Shown: piece after piece, positions 1 through 6,954 of the stretch
Position numbering within the stretch: the first letter of the stretch is position 1
Layout of the letters: every line of letters starts with the position of its first letter
Assembly (NCBI GenBank): GCA_003488655.1
Contig: DNKW01000022.1
Span: forward strand, 5,635 to 12,588
Source: Candidatus Altimarinota bacterium
Lineage (GTDB): Bacteria > Patescibacteriota > Gracilibacteria > BD1-5 > UBA2023
DNA length: 6,954 nt
Reading direction: 5' to 3'
Notes under the pieces: model-generated
Told to the model about the DNA's origin: nothing
The model's database searches: none
What the model saw: the letters and a program-made list of their open reading frames with translations, nothing else
Translations under genes and position numbers: made by a program

Positions 1-56
1 TCATCATGGAGATGTTGTTCTGCTTTCTTGAGATCAGATTCGAGAGTGTGTAACAT
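1..56 (-). CDS. 5' end of an unrecognised divergent gene (partial)
   Basis: On the minus strand an ATG at 56-54 opens a frame that stays open to the window edge and encodes MLHTLESDLKKAEQHLHD. An in-frame TAA lies a few codons upstream, so ATG 56 is the best start visible. The residues are charged and look helical. A helical protein start of this kind could be many things; ribosome recycling factor was considered, but 18 residues cannot support a name. No Shine-Dalgarno motif is seen in the AT-rich leader. The gene is divergent from the secreted-protein gene at 336, and the palindromic repeat at 88-187 lies between them. Confidence 0.4.
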   Translation of the reverse strand, partial: MLHTLESDLKKAEQHLHD

Positions 57-87
57 AAAAGAAATGAATAAAGATTAAAAATAAGTC

Positions 88-187
88 CGTCATCCTCGGG
101 CGCCTGTGCCCATAGAGGTATGACCCGGGGATCCAGCCTCACAAAAGTGCATATTTTAATTGGATCCCCGTATTCGCGAGGATGACG
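88..187. repeat. 100-bp palindromic repeat element, two nested inverted repeats
   Basis: The ends are a perfect 11-bp inverted repeat, CGTCATCCTCG (88-98) and CGAGGATGACG (177-187). Inside is a perfect 10-bp inverted repeat, CGGGGATCCA (126-135) and TGGATCCCCG (161-170), around a 25-bp AT-rich core. Each half can also fold alone: 92-100 with 124-132 on the left, with one G-T wobble, and 164-170 with 177-183 on the right. The right half, ATCCCC-N8-GAGGAT, resembles the ATTCCC-N8-GGGAAT layout of Neisseria dRS3 repeats and similar interspersed repeats of other bacteria; this comparison is from memory. It has no coding capacity. It sits between divergent gene starts, where a terminator is not expected, which favours an interspersed repeat or MITE-like element. 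Confidence 0.7.
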
Positions 188-266
188 AGGTGCTTTGATT
201 TTTTGCAGAATTTTCAACTTTTCGCTCCATGAGTATATCCATTTTCCGCTATAAGAAAAGATTTTT

Positions 267-294
267 TTGACAAAAAAGCGAAAAAATATACAAT
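267..294 (+). promoter_or_regulatory. sigma70-type promoter of the gene at 336
   Basis: A perfect -35 box TTGACA (267-272) is followed after 16 bp by TACAAT (289-294), five of six matches to the -10 consensus. The spacer is A-rich. Initiation near 301 would give a leader of about 35 nt before ATG 336. The leader has no AGGAGG-like motif. The TTGACA-plus-A-run arrangement recurs before the gene at 4685. Confidence 0.75.
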
Positions 295-335
295 CACCCG
301 TGTGTGTAGCTTATTTATCTTAATCTTCCTGATTT

Positions 336-1061
336 ATGAATACAAAAAGTCTTCTTGGGATAGCTCTTTTCCTTGTAACTACTCAAGCTTTTGCCGCAGT
401 AGGTGATTACAAAGAAACTGCCTGTACTGCCGAATATTTCACGGCAAATAGTTGTAGTGCCTGTTTTGACGGTGCAGCTCTTGCAAATGGCGATCAGATA
501 AACGGTCTCTATGATACTTGGACCAATAAGAACGCTAACGAACAACTCATATATAAAGATGAACAAACTCTTCCTGAGATGGTTCCACTTTCATCAGGAA
601 CGGTATTTACCGCCAATCCTCTTGACTCTACAGCCTTCTGGAAATATGGAACTCAGGTAATCTGGACAGATAGTGCCACTGGGACTGGAAAACAGGAATT
701 CATGCTCGATGCCGGGAAATCCGTACAGTTTCTCGAAGCGGATCTCGGAGCCTCATACACGCTTATCTCCACCGATAAAGCAGAAGGGGAAATAGTCGGA
801 GTTCTCAAATTCCCAATCAGCTACCATAATGTCGATGCTGACGGAAATGAAGGAGGAAAAGAGACTCATATCGAGTGTGTGTCTTATACTGCAAAAGTTG
901 CTACTACTGCCGTCGCTGTTCCTGTCGAGATTGTAGAACCTACGGCTCCTGCGCCAGAGAAGATGACAACAGTGAAAACTGGTCCGGAATCTCTTATCCT
1001 TATGACCCTTGCTCTTCTCATCGCTGCGGGATTCATAGTGGTACGAAATCGAAAGGCATAA
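336..1061 (+). CDS. secreted, C-terminally anchored four-cysteine surface protein
   Basis: This 241-residue protein starts with a signal peptide (residues 1-20: basic start, hydrophobic core, AFA end, likely cut before AVGD). The mature part carries C30, C40 and C43 (SCSAC), an IN...DTW motif at 55-62 and a lone C181, enough for two disulfides. A Pro/Ala/Thr/Val-rich spacer (about 186-213) leads to TGPE (215-218), a hydrophobic helix (219-236) and the basic end RNRKA. That layout is like a cell-wall sorting signal or a simple membrane anchor, with TGPE in place of LPxTG. The same Cys/DTW domain forms the N-terminus of the large protein at 4685. The start is supported by the signal peptide and by the promoter about 40 bp upstream. 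It has 18 glycines, none encoded by TGA, and ends in TAA. The product was not recognised as a named family; a role outside the cytoplasmic membrane is inferred. Confidence 0.9.
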   Translation: MNTKSLLGIALFLVTTQAFAAVGDYKETACTAEYFTANSCSACFDGAALANGDQINGLYDTWTNKNANEQLIYKDEQTLPEMVPLSSGTVFTANPLDSTAFWKYGTQVIWTDSATGTGKQEFMLDAGKSVQFLEADLGASYTLISTDKAEGEIVGVLKFPISYHNVDADGNEGGKETHIECVSYTAKVATTAVAVPVEIVEPTAPAPEKMTTVKTGPESLILMTLALLIAAGFIVVRNRKA

Positions 1062-1081
1062 AAGAAATATGAAATAACTTC

Positions 1082-1188
1082 AATATTCATACTCAAACTT
1101 TACGTTCCTCTGACCCACGAGGGGAACTAAATAGCTTCATCGTACACTCGTACGTCTCGCTTCAGTACGCAGTTTTCATATGAATATT
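1082..1188. repeat. inverted-repeat-bounded, hairpin-rich intergenic segment
   Basis: A perfect 10-bp inverted repeat, AATATTCATA (1082-1091) and TATGAATATT (1179-1188), bounds the segment. Inside are a hairpin GTTCCTCT (1104-1111) with AGGGGAAC (1120-1127), 8 pairs including one G-T, and a smaller hairpin CGTAC-actc-GTACG (1141-1154). A third GTACG (1165-1169) and two copies of GCTTCA are also present. It starts 20 bp after the stop of the upstream gene and has no credible frame. It could be a 3' UTR structure, a small RNA or a short interspersed repeat; the sequence does not decide. Confidence 0.4.
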
Positions 1189-1215
1189 ATCGTTCTTTCA
1201 TATTTAGATTAGATT

Positions 1216-1264
1216 ATATTCATACATAAAAAGAGCTCTCAGGGCTCTTTTTATGTATGAATAT
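1216..1264. terminator. long-stem intrinsic terminator, possibly bidirectional
   Basis: Positions 1216-1236 and 1244-1264 form a perfect 21-bp stem around a 7-nt loop. The core AAAAAGAGC / GCTCTTTTT gives a GC-containing hairpin top followed by a T-run on either strand. It lies about 155 bp after the TAA of the secreted-protein gene and just before the start region of the giant gene, so it most likely separates their transcripts. Confidence 0.8.
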
Positions 1265-1272
1265 TTCATTTT

Positions 1273-1301
1273 TTGCATTATTTTAAAAAATAGGATATGA
1301 T
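1273..1301 (+). promoter_or_regulatory. candidate promoter of the giant gene
   Basis: TTGCAT (1273-1278) and TATGAT (1296-1301) are separated by 17 bp. The -10 matches the consensus at five of six positions, while the -35 matches only at TTG. It follows the terminator directly. If used, the transcript would begin near 1308, after ATG 1297, and the giant protein would start at ATG 1333 or ATG 1417. Confidence 0.3.
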
Positions 1302-4300
1302 AGAAGAGAAATATATTTATAACTTTCTATTTATGCGTAATTTCAGACTCTTCCTTTTTGCTTATTCGACTCGTACGAGTACGATAAAACATTATCTAGC
1401 GGAAAAATCCGGAAAGATGACAGGAGAAGAAATTGAGAGTGTTGATAAAAATGTGTCAAGTGTGCTCAGTGAAACAAAAACTTCATTGAAGATTATTAAA
1501 AGATCAGTTAATGGAGCCGATGCAGTGGAACTCGATAAGCTTGATCGTCTTCTGGAACGGGCAGATAGGGAGAATTCCTCTGAAAAAGAGAAAATTCTCA
1601 GACTTATTACTACTGCCTTGAATGACCGCAAAGTTTCAGATATAGACAAGAAATCTTTGAATAATTTAAAAATGAAATACGAAAAAGACTATGTTGTGGC
1701 AGATACCAAAAAAGAGGCAGTTGTCAGTGTTATCAAAACTGAAACAAAACAAGAAGTTACCGAGGCAAAAAAAACGGTACATACCGCCGTTTTTAAAAAA
1801 ATTATTAGAGCACCCTCCGATCTTCTTGTAAATGGAGACGAAATTAATGATAAAGATTCAGCAAAATCTCTTGAGGCACGCATTCGTTTTCTCTCTAACC
1901 TCGACCACGGTAACGAGGGATTCTATAGTCCAAAAGTGGAGAAAACCAATAAAATTTGGGGATCTGGAAATCAGAAGTATATTCTATGAGAAATGCAGGC
2001 ATATCAAGTATTTAAACGAGAAATTTACAATGGAAAAGATCTGACGAACCTTCTTAACAGGTTCCATGTTGCAGAGGACTGGTCTACCGAATCCGCGAGA
2101 AATAAGATGAATGAAGATCTTCAAAAAAACTTGATATCCAGAGCAGATATGATTGCCACTCTCGGAGGTATAGTTCTTCAAAATCCTGACGCTCGTAGCG
2201 GTCTTGTTTCTGTCATCCGTTGAACGGAACAGCAATATCTCGATGAAATTATGCAGAATCGAGAGGCTTTATCGAAAATCAAAACGGCAATTGATGCGGA
2301 TACAAGTGGCTGACTTCTTGATAAGATTCTCGCCATCGGGTTAGGATGATTTGTTAAACTTCCGCTCTGACTTATGCGTGTTGCTATTGAGAAGCGAGAA
2401 ATGGACGTCGGACAAAAGGAGAAAAAAGATGAAAAAGCTTCGGAAAAAACAAGTGGATCAAACACAGAAGTCAAGGGTGGACATCCCATTTCCACGCTTC
2501 TTTTCGCAAATGACAGCCATAATAAAAACATTACATTAAAGGCACGTATTTTAGAACTGGTAGTGGAAGCAAATATCGATGATCGAGAGAGTCTTATTAT
2601 AAAAAGTACACAAGATCATATTAAAAGCGTAGACACTTTCGCTCAGGAAGGGAAGATAATCACTGTTCCGAAAGATATGAATCTTTCGTCTTATGCACAC
2701 GGTCTTATAGAGTATTACAATATTAATAAACTCTACGATAAAGGTACTCTTTCAGAAAATTATTATAATGCTCTCACTGATGCGATTGCTCGTGATCACA
2801 TGATTGATCTTGCAAATAAAAATCTCGGATGGGGACTGAAATGAGGTCAATTTGGAGTGAGCTTCCTCGGTCCATTCGTAGGGGTGACTTTTGAACACAT
2901 AGGGACAGAGATAAAAAAAGTAAAAGATGCCGGTGGTGCGATAGCAGGAGAACGAATGGCAAACAAAAAAATGATGGGAACCGCTCAAGAAATCGGAATC
3001 ACAGAAACAATCGATAAAGAATCCGGAAACAGAACGTACGTGCTTCCATATCCTTTGACGAAGCCTCTCTCTGAAGATGTAAAGAATCTTATGCAGACAG
3101 GAGTGGAGATACAAGAAATGGGAGGAAATGTTATTATTATATCAAAAGCTCCATTGAGTTTTATGAAAACGAGTGGATTCGATTCGGATGGTAATATCGA
3201 AGAAACATTGGTGGTTACAAATCAGAACAAAGAGGATGCCTCGATACTAAAAACTCCTACCGAACAAGAAAAGGCAGATGTTCGTGAAGTGCGAAATATA
3301 ACTTTCCCAAAAGCGCTTGCCGGTTCGATCTATATGATGAGTCGTCATAAAGGAGGAAAAGACGCAGCTATGAATATAAAATTGGAATCACTGTTTAAGA
3401 CATTCGAAACCATGCTTCAACAGACGGGAAACATGGATTATGAGGAGGCTTATACTACGCTTATTGCCATGTCGAAAAAAAGTAGCGTTGCGAAACAACT
3501 GCTCACATTTATAAATAAGGATTGATCTAATAAAAAAGAAGTGCTCCAAGCTATCAATACCTATACATACGGAGGAGTGGGAAAAAATACGAAACAAAAT
3601 ATGGATCAGAAACATTACCGAAAAAATCGTGTAGGTACACTGGGTGCGGAAAATAGGTTTTCTCAAGAAAGCATAAATACCGGTGCTGAAGCGTTCTTTG
3701 TTCGGGAATCAATCCATACTCCCAAGAAAATAAGCGATATTCTTCCATGACAGGCTTTCGGAGTGGATATATTTGCAACCCCATCCGATGGAAAACATCG
3801 TATCGATAAGTTCGATGGATCAGTTGAGGTGGGAGGAAGTCTCTATATTGATGGAGTGAACGGTGCCATTATGAACGGTAGCCAAAAAAACTTCATCATA
3901 CAAAATCATAAATCCGAGATACAAAAGAACTTACAGGAGCTCAATCGATACTTGAATAACGATGCGCTGAAACTTACAGAAGAAGAATATGTAGATATGC
4001 TCCAAACAGGAAAAGATCCGGCCAAACTCATACAGGCGGGATATGAAATGACAAAAAAACCTCGCTTTTTTGAGGCACGTGCCATGATTAATGGGAATGT
4101 GTGTATGAATAAAGTTCAGGGAATAGCATTTCCTGCCTTTAAAAATATTCCTTCTCCTGTAGTGCCTCAGTATGCAAGTACCGCAACAGGAACGGTGAAT
4201 AACATAGTGGCGGTTACATGGCAAGTCGATCCATATATACCACTTAATGCGAATGCTGGTGCCGGTGGTGCAGGAGGAGCTCCAGGAGCTCCGGCCGCTA

Positions 4301-4365
4301 ATACCGCCGGAAATGCCGGTATTGCAAATGGGGTTATAAATCCTATTACCTGATTGCCATTCTAA
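1297..4365 (+). CDS. giant unrecognised protein, UGA read as glycine (about 1022 aa)
   Basis: Frame 1 is open from ATG 1297 to TAA 4363-4365 if TGA is glycine. In-frame TGAs encode residues 231, 309, 339, 351, 358, 516, 743, 818 and 1019. The sequence stays protein-like across each one; for example residues 513-519 read GLKGGQF through the TGA. Residues 40-170 are Lys/Glu-rich and probably helical or coiled. Residues 339-360 are Gly-rich and hydrophobic (ILAIGLGGFVKLPLGLM) with three TGA-glycines. Around 511-530 is a Gly/aromatic stretch. Residues 984-1018 are an Ala/Gly/Asn low-complexity tail. No signal peptide or clear membrane span is evident, and no domain was recognised. The start is uncertain: an in-frame TAG (1291-1293) limits extension, AGGA lies only 1 nt before ATG 1297, and ATG 1333 or ATG 1417 (MTGEEIESVDKN) are alternatives. 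It lies between two genes for related secreted proteins, so an accessory role in the same surface system is possible but only inferred. Confidence 0.85.
1369..1380. other. 12-bp perfect palindrome ACTCGTACGAGT near the giant gene start
   Basis: ACTCGTACGAGT is self-complementary. Its extension CGTACGAGTACGAT (1372-1385) nearly matches CGTACGAGTGTACGAT on the minus strand at 1154-1139, differing by a 2-nt gap. The motif therefore occurs twice, in opposite orientation, on either side of the terminator and candidate promoter. It could be an operator or a remnant of an interspersed repeat. If it is regulatory, translation probably begins at ATG 1417 rather than further upstream. Confidence 0.3.
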
Positions 4366-4391
4366 TAATTCCATTAATCTTCATAGTACTT

Positions 4392-4562
4392 ATGAATAAA
4401 ATATTTATTATTGTTTTTATAGTATTCTTTCTCGTTTTCTGAGGTATGTATTATTTTTTGCATATCTGAGAATCTCCCCTCTGAGATGAAACGAACTATA
4501 AAAAAGGCGATACCGCTACGATGTCATGATCAGAAAAGAATATCGAATTTCCCATTTTTTAG
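4392..4562 (+). CDS. small single-span membrane protein, UGA read as glycine (56 aa)
   Basis: ATG 4392 opens a 56-codon frame ending at TAG 4560-4562 when TGA is glycine; TGAs encode residues 17, 26, 31 and 46. It begins MNKIFIIVFIVFFLVFGGMY, one transmembrane helix at about residues 4-24. A short polar tail rich in Gly, Asp, Glu, Lys and Thr follows. With the standard code the frame would stop after 16 residues, so ordinary gene callers miss it. It begins 26 bp after the TAA of the giant gene on the same strand and could be co-transcribed with it. No Shine-Dalgarno motif is evident and no family was recognised. Support rests on the typical membrane-protein N-terminus and the open recoded frame; chance cannot be excluded at this length. 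Confidence 0.55.
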
Positions 4563-4593
4563 CCTAAAAACAGGAGAGAATAGAGTATTTGAT

Positions 4594-4623
4594 TTGACAA
4601 AAAATTTATTTATGTAATATAGA
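4594..4623 (+). promoter_or_regulatory. sigma70-type promoter of the gene at 4685
   Basis: A perfect TTGACA (4594-4599) followed by an A-run is paired with TAATAT (4615-4620, 15-bp spacer) or TATAGA (4618-4623, 18-bp spacer). TTATGTAAT occurs at 4610-4618 and again at 4640-4648, so a second -10-like element may exist. The leader to ATG 4685 would be about 55-60 nt, AT-rich and without a Shine-Dalgarno motif. The box resembles the promoter at 267-294. Confidence 0.6.
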
Positions 4624-4684
4624 ATATCTGTGTCAATTATTATGTAATCTCATGTTATATATGAAGTGTGTTTTTTCTGATAAT

Positions 4685-6954
4685 ATGAAAAAAATAAATA
4701 GATTATTTCTATTGACTGTTTTCTTCTCGATTTTTCTTCCTCAGGCAACATATGCCACTCTGGTAAACGAATCTTGTACCACAGGGATATATGCGAACGA
4801 TTACGCACTCACTCCTTCTTGTAGCAGTTGTGGGTATATTTCACGTTTCTATATCAATACCGTATTTGATACTTGGGATTGGTATCATAATTTGGATGGC
4901 GCGGAAAAAATGATATCCGGTTCGAGTTTCTGAAATATCGTTGCCTTGAATGGGTCGAATTTAACCGTCGGACAACAACCTTTTTTGACGTCCAATACTT
5001 TTCCTGCAGGAGTCGGAACAAACGGAAGAAATGAAGCGCTGGTGTTTGTCGGTAAAAATTTGCGCTTTTCTACTCCCGTAGCAACGAGAGCTACTCCGAT
5101 CGGACAAGTGGAATATACGGTTCGATCAGCCAATGTCATACCAAACGGTAATTTTTCCGCGACCGTTCCATGGTCATATAATCTTGGTTCCGAAGTAGTA
5201 GATATAAACGGCGTAACCAGTATGAATGCAAATCTTATTAATCTGGGAGTTTCAACAAAGAGCATTGATACGGCAAATGTTATCGCACATAAACAGTGTT
5301 ATGTCTTTCTCGGTGCGTGGTGCGGAGATGGAGTCCTCGATGCGGGGAATGAAACTTGTGATTTTGCCGATACGACCCAAACTTGATGGGGGGTGAATGG
5401 ATGTAACGCGTCTTGTCAGGCTATACCAGGCGGTGGGGGAGGTGTTTCTTGTGTCCCATGAACAACTGTCTGAGTACAAGCTTCTTCTATAACTGTGGCT
5501 ACTGCCGGACTCTGTCCCGTAGGTCAAGCGGTTGGAGGATTTGCTTCCGTAGCGGTAGGTCTTACGACAAATTATACTTGGTCTTGTAACGGATCTCCTG
5601 TCGGCGGTGCTTGTGCTGCAAGCTATACTTCCGGTGGTGGTGGCGGATGAGGATGAGGATGAGGAGGTGGTGGTGGTGGTGGATGAGGATGAGGAGGTGG
5701 AACACCACCCCCTTCCGGATGATCTCTCACTATTCCTGGTTCTAGCAGTTATTGCGGAAACGGTGCTGTGGAGCGACCGAATGCCGCAGGTCAATATGAG
5801 AACTGCGATACTACTGCCGCATGGTGCGTGAGTTGTAATATCGTCTCGACAAACCCCGGTTCTGTTCTTCCCGGACAACTCACTATCACTACTCCGGGAA
5901 GTTCCTCGATAGGCATTAATTCATATAAATTGATTATCTGAAACCAGGTTCCTGTTTTTTCCGTCGGGGATATAGTCGCTTTCGAAACGAATAATCCGAT
6001 GTATCTGAACGGTATACCAACCACTATTACAAATCATTCTTCTCTTCTTGGTGGCACTACCGTGTCAAAGACTATCAATAATGTTGGAGTGGGAGGAGTT
6101 ATCCGTTTTAAAACAAGCGAAACTCCAGAAGTGCGAGACGGATCTGGAAATATTATCGTTCCATGGACTATTACCTACAGGGAGGATAACTTTCCACCAT
6201 CCACCATTCTCTTTCAGTGATCGGAACTCCAAGCATTTGAAGGAAATACGAATAATATTTCTGGAAGCTATGAAGATACTGTTACAGTAAATCCCACCTA
6301 CAGAAGTCAGGGATTCTATGCAAGTCTTCAATATCTGGAATCTCCTTTCGATATCCGTATCTCGCTTCCTATTATAGCAAATATTGCGGGAGGAAGTGCC
6401 TTTATAGGCAGTGCTCTCGGGAATAGTGTCGACATAGTAGTACAAACTTTCTTCAATAATCTTCGAAGTGGAAACTTCACGACGAGTACTGTGAATGTGG
6501 CGTCATCCTATGCGCTTTCCAGCGCTACAAATAGCGTATCTAATGACGGGGTGCTTTCTCAAGTCATTTCATCGGGAAGTACTGCAGAGATAGGAAATAT
6601 CACACAATCATCATTGAATACTTCTGGAATATATACTGTTACCAGCCTCGTCTCCGAACTTGAAATCGACTCGAAATCAATACCGTTGAGCGATGCTGTA
6701 AATATTCGAGTGTTCAAAGATGGAGATGTATCTATCGATGGAAATCTCGATCTCACCGGAGTAAAAACCGTGATTGTAGAGAACGGAAACCTCATTATTA
6801 ACTCGGACATTCGCTATAATGATAGTGTTTCAAGTTTTGCGTGGATTATCAAAAATGGAAATATTATCGTCGCTGATACCGTACAAGAGATTGCCGGAGT
6901 CTATGTCACTCTTGCTGGTTCTATAACAAGTAATAATATGAGCACTCCGAACCG
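4685..6954 (+). CDS. large secreted modular Cys-rich surface protein, UGA read as glycine (3' end outside window)
   Basis: Frame 2 is open from ATG 4685 to the window end (756 codons) with 12 TGA-glycines. Residues 1-24 are a signal peptide (MKK start, hydrophobic core, TYA end); this fixes the start over the in-frame ATG 4652. Residues 25-210 repeat the domain of the protein at 336: C31, C46 and C49 (SCSSC), IN...DTW at 58-64 and C205. Residues 212-244 (CGDGVLDAGNETCDFAD, then GCNASC) match the Myxococcus Cys-rich/DUF4215 pattern. Residues 256-314 hold a module with LCPVG and YTWSCNG. Residues 317-339 are 23 consecutive glycines, then TPPPS. Residues 356-386 (YCGNGAVE...ENCD...WCVSC) look like a second, divergent Cys-rich repeat. 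The remainder is Ser/Thr/Asn-rich and beta-like; residues 670-750 contain ENGNLIIN and KNGNIIV, suggesting stacked beta strands. It is probably an extracellular adhesin or envelope protein. The anchor is not in the window and the ligand is unknown. Confidence 0.92.
5633..5701 (+). repeat. polyglycine tract built from GGA-TGA hexamers and GGT runs
   Basis: Twenty-three consecutive codons are GGT, GGC, GGA or TGA, with TGA at 5648, 5654, 5660, 5684 and 5690. The 20-nt unit at 5651-5670 recurs exactly at 5681-5700, a 30-bp offset. Hexamer GGATGA is repeated three times and then twice. The tract encodes a flexible linker between two Cys-containing modules. Slippage would change linker length without losing frame. 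It is the best internal evidence that UGA means glycine here. Confidence 0.9.

Noticed and set aside
2178..2531. Minus-strand 117-codon frame
   Set aside because: It lies wholly inside the recoded giant gene on the plus strand, where standard-code breaks make the plus strand look empty.
1297..4365. A string of separate hypothetical genes or a decayed pseudogene
   Set aside because: All interruptions are TGA, never TAA or TAG, and all are in the same frame without frameshifts; decay would give mixed stops and indels.
4594..4636. TTGACA ... TGTCAA inverted pair as an operator
   Set aside because: Only 6 bp each and 31 bp apart; the first copy is already explained as the -35 box.
5633..5701. 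CRISPR-like repeat array
   Set aside because: The repeats are short, codon-phased and inside a coding frame, with no unique spacers.
5607..5831. Plus-strand acidic frame with Asp/Glu/Val runs
   Set aside because: It is a frame-shifted reading of the GGA-TGA repeat inside the secreted-protein gene.
5252..5878. Minus-strand 208-codon frame rich in Ser and Thr
   Set aside because: It is the complement of the glycine-rich, TGA-containing plus-strand gene; its Ser/Thr runs mirror the polyglycine tract and it has no protein-like features of its own.
4685..6954. UGA as tryptophan (table 4) or selenocysteine
   Set aside because: TGA alternates with GGN codons in the polyglycine tract, and TGG is used for Trp; many TGAs per gene with no SECIS-like context argues against selenocysteine.

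Overview
The window comes from a bacterium that reads UGA as glycine (translation table 25). This points to the Patescibacteria/CPR lineages Gracilibacteria or Absconditabacteria (SR1). Under the standard code the two longest genes break into pieces. If TGA is an amino acid, frame 1 from 1297 to a TAA at 4363-4365 is one gene of about 1022 codons with 9 in-frame TGAs. Frame 2 from 4685 runs open to the window end, 756 codons with 12 TGAs. The decisive spot is 5633-5701, a 23-codon run made only of GGN and TGA, which is pure polyglycine if TGA is Gly. The DNA is moderately AT-rich, and both fully contained long genes stop with TAA.

Layout: positions 1-56 hold the first 18 codons of an unrecognised minus-strand gene. 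The divergent intergenic region (57-335) carries a 100-bp palindromic repeat (88-187) and a strong sigma70-type promoter (267-294). Gene A (336-1061, +) is a secreted, C-terminally membrane-anchored protein with a four-cysteine domain. Positions 1062-1296 hold a hairpin-rich stretch and a long-stem terminator (1216-1264). Gene B (1297-4365, +) is a giant unrecognised protein with an Ala/Gly-rich tail. A 56-residue single-span membrane protein (4392-4562, +), visible only with recoded TGA, follows 26 bp later. A second TTGACA promoter (about 4594-4623) precedes gene C (4685 to beyond 6954, +). Gene C is a large secreted modular protein: the same four-cysteine domain as gene A, a Myxococcus-type Cys-rich (DUF4215-like) repeat, a Cys-containing module, a polyglycine linker, a second Cys-rich repeat, then a long beta-rich region.

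Genes A and C share an N-terminal domain (spaced Cys residues, SCSxC, DTW and a late Cys) and similar promoters, so they look like related cell-surface proteins. Gene B and the small membrane protein lie between them on the same strand. A surface or host-contact role fits what is known of these episymbiotic lineages, but that is inference: nothing in the sequence gives a biochemical activity for gene B or the shared domain.
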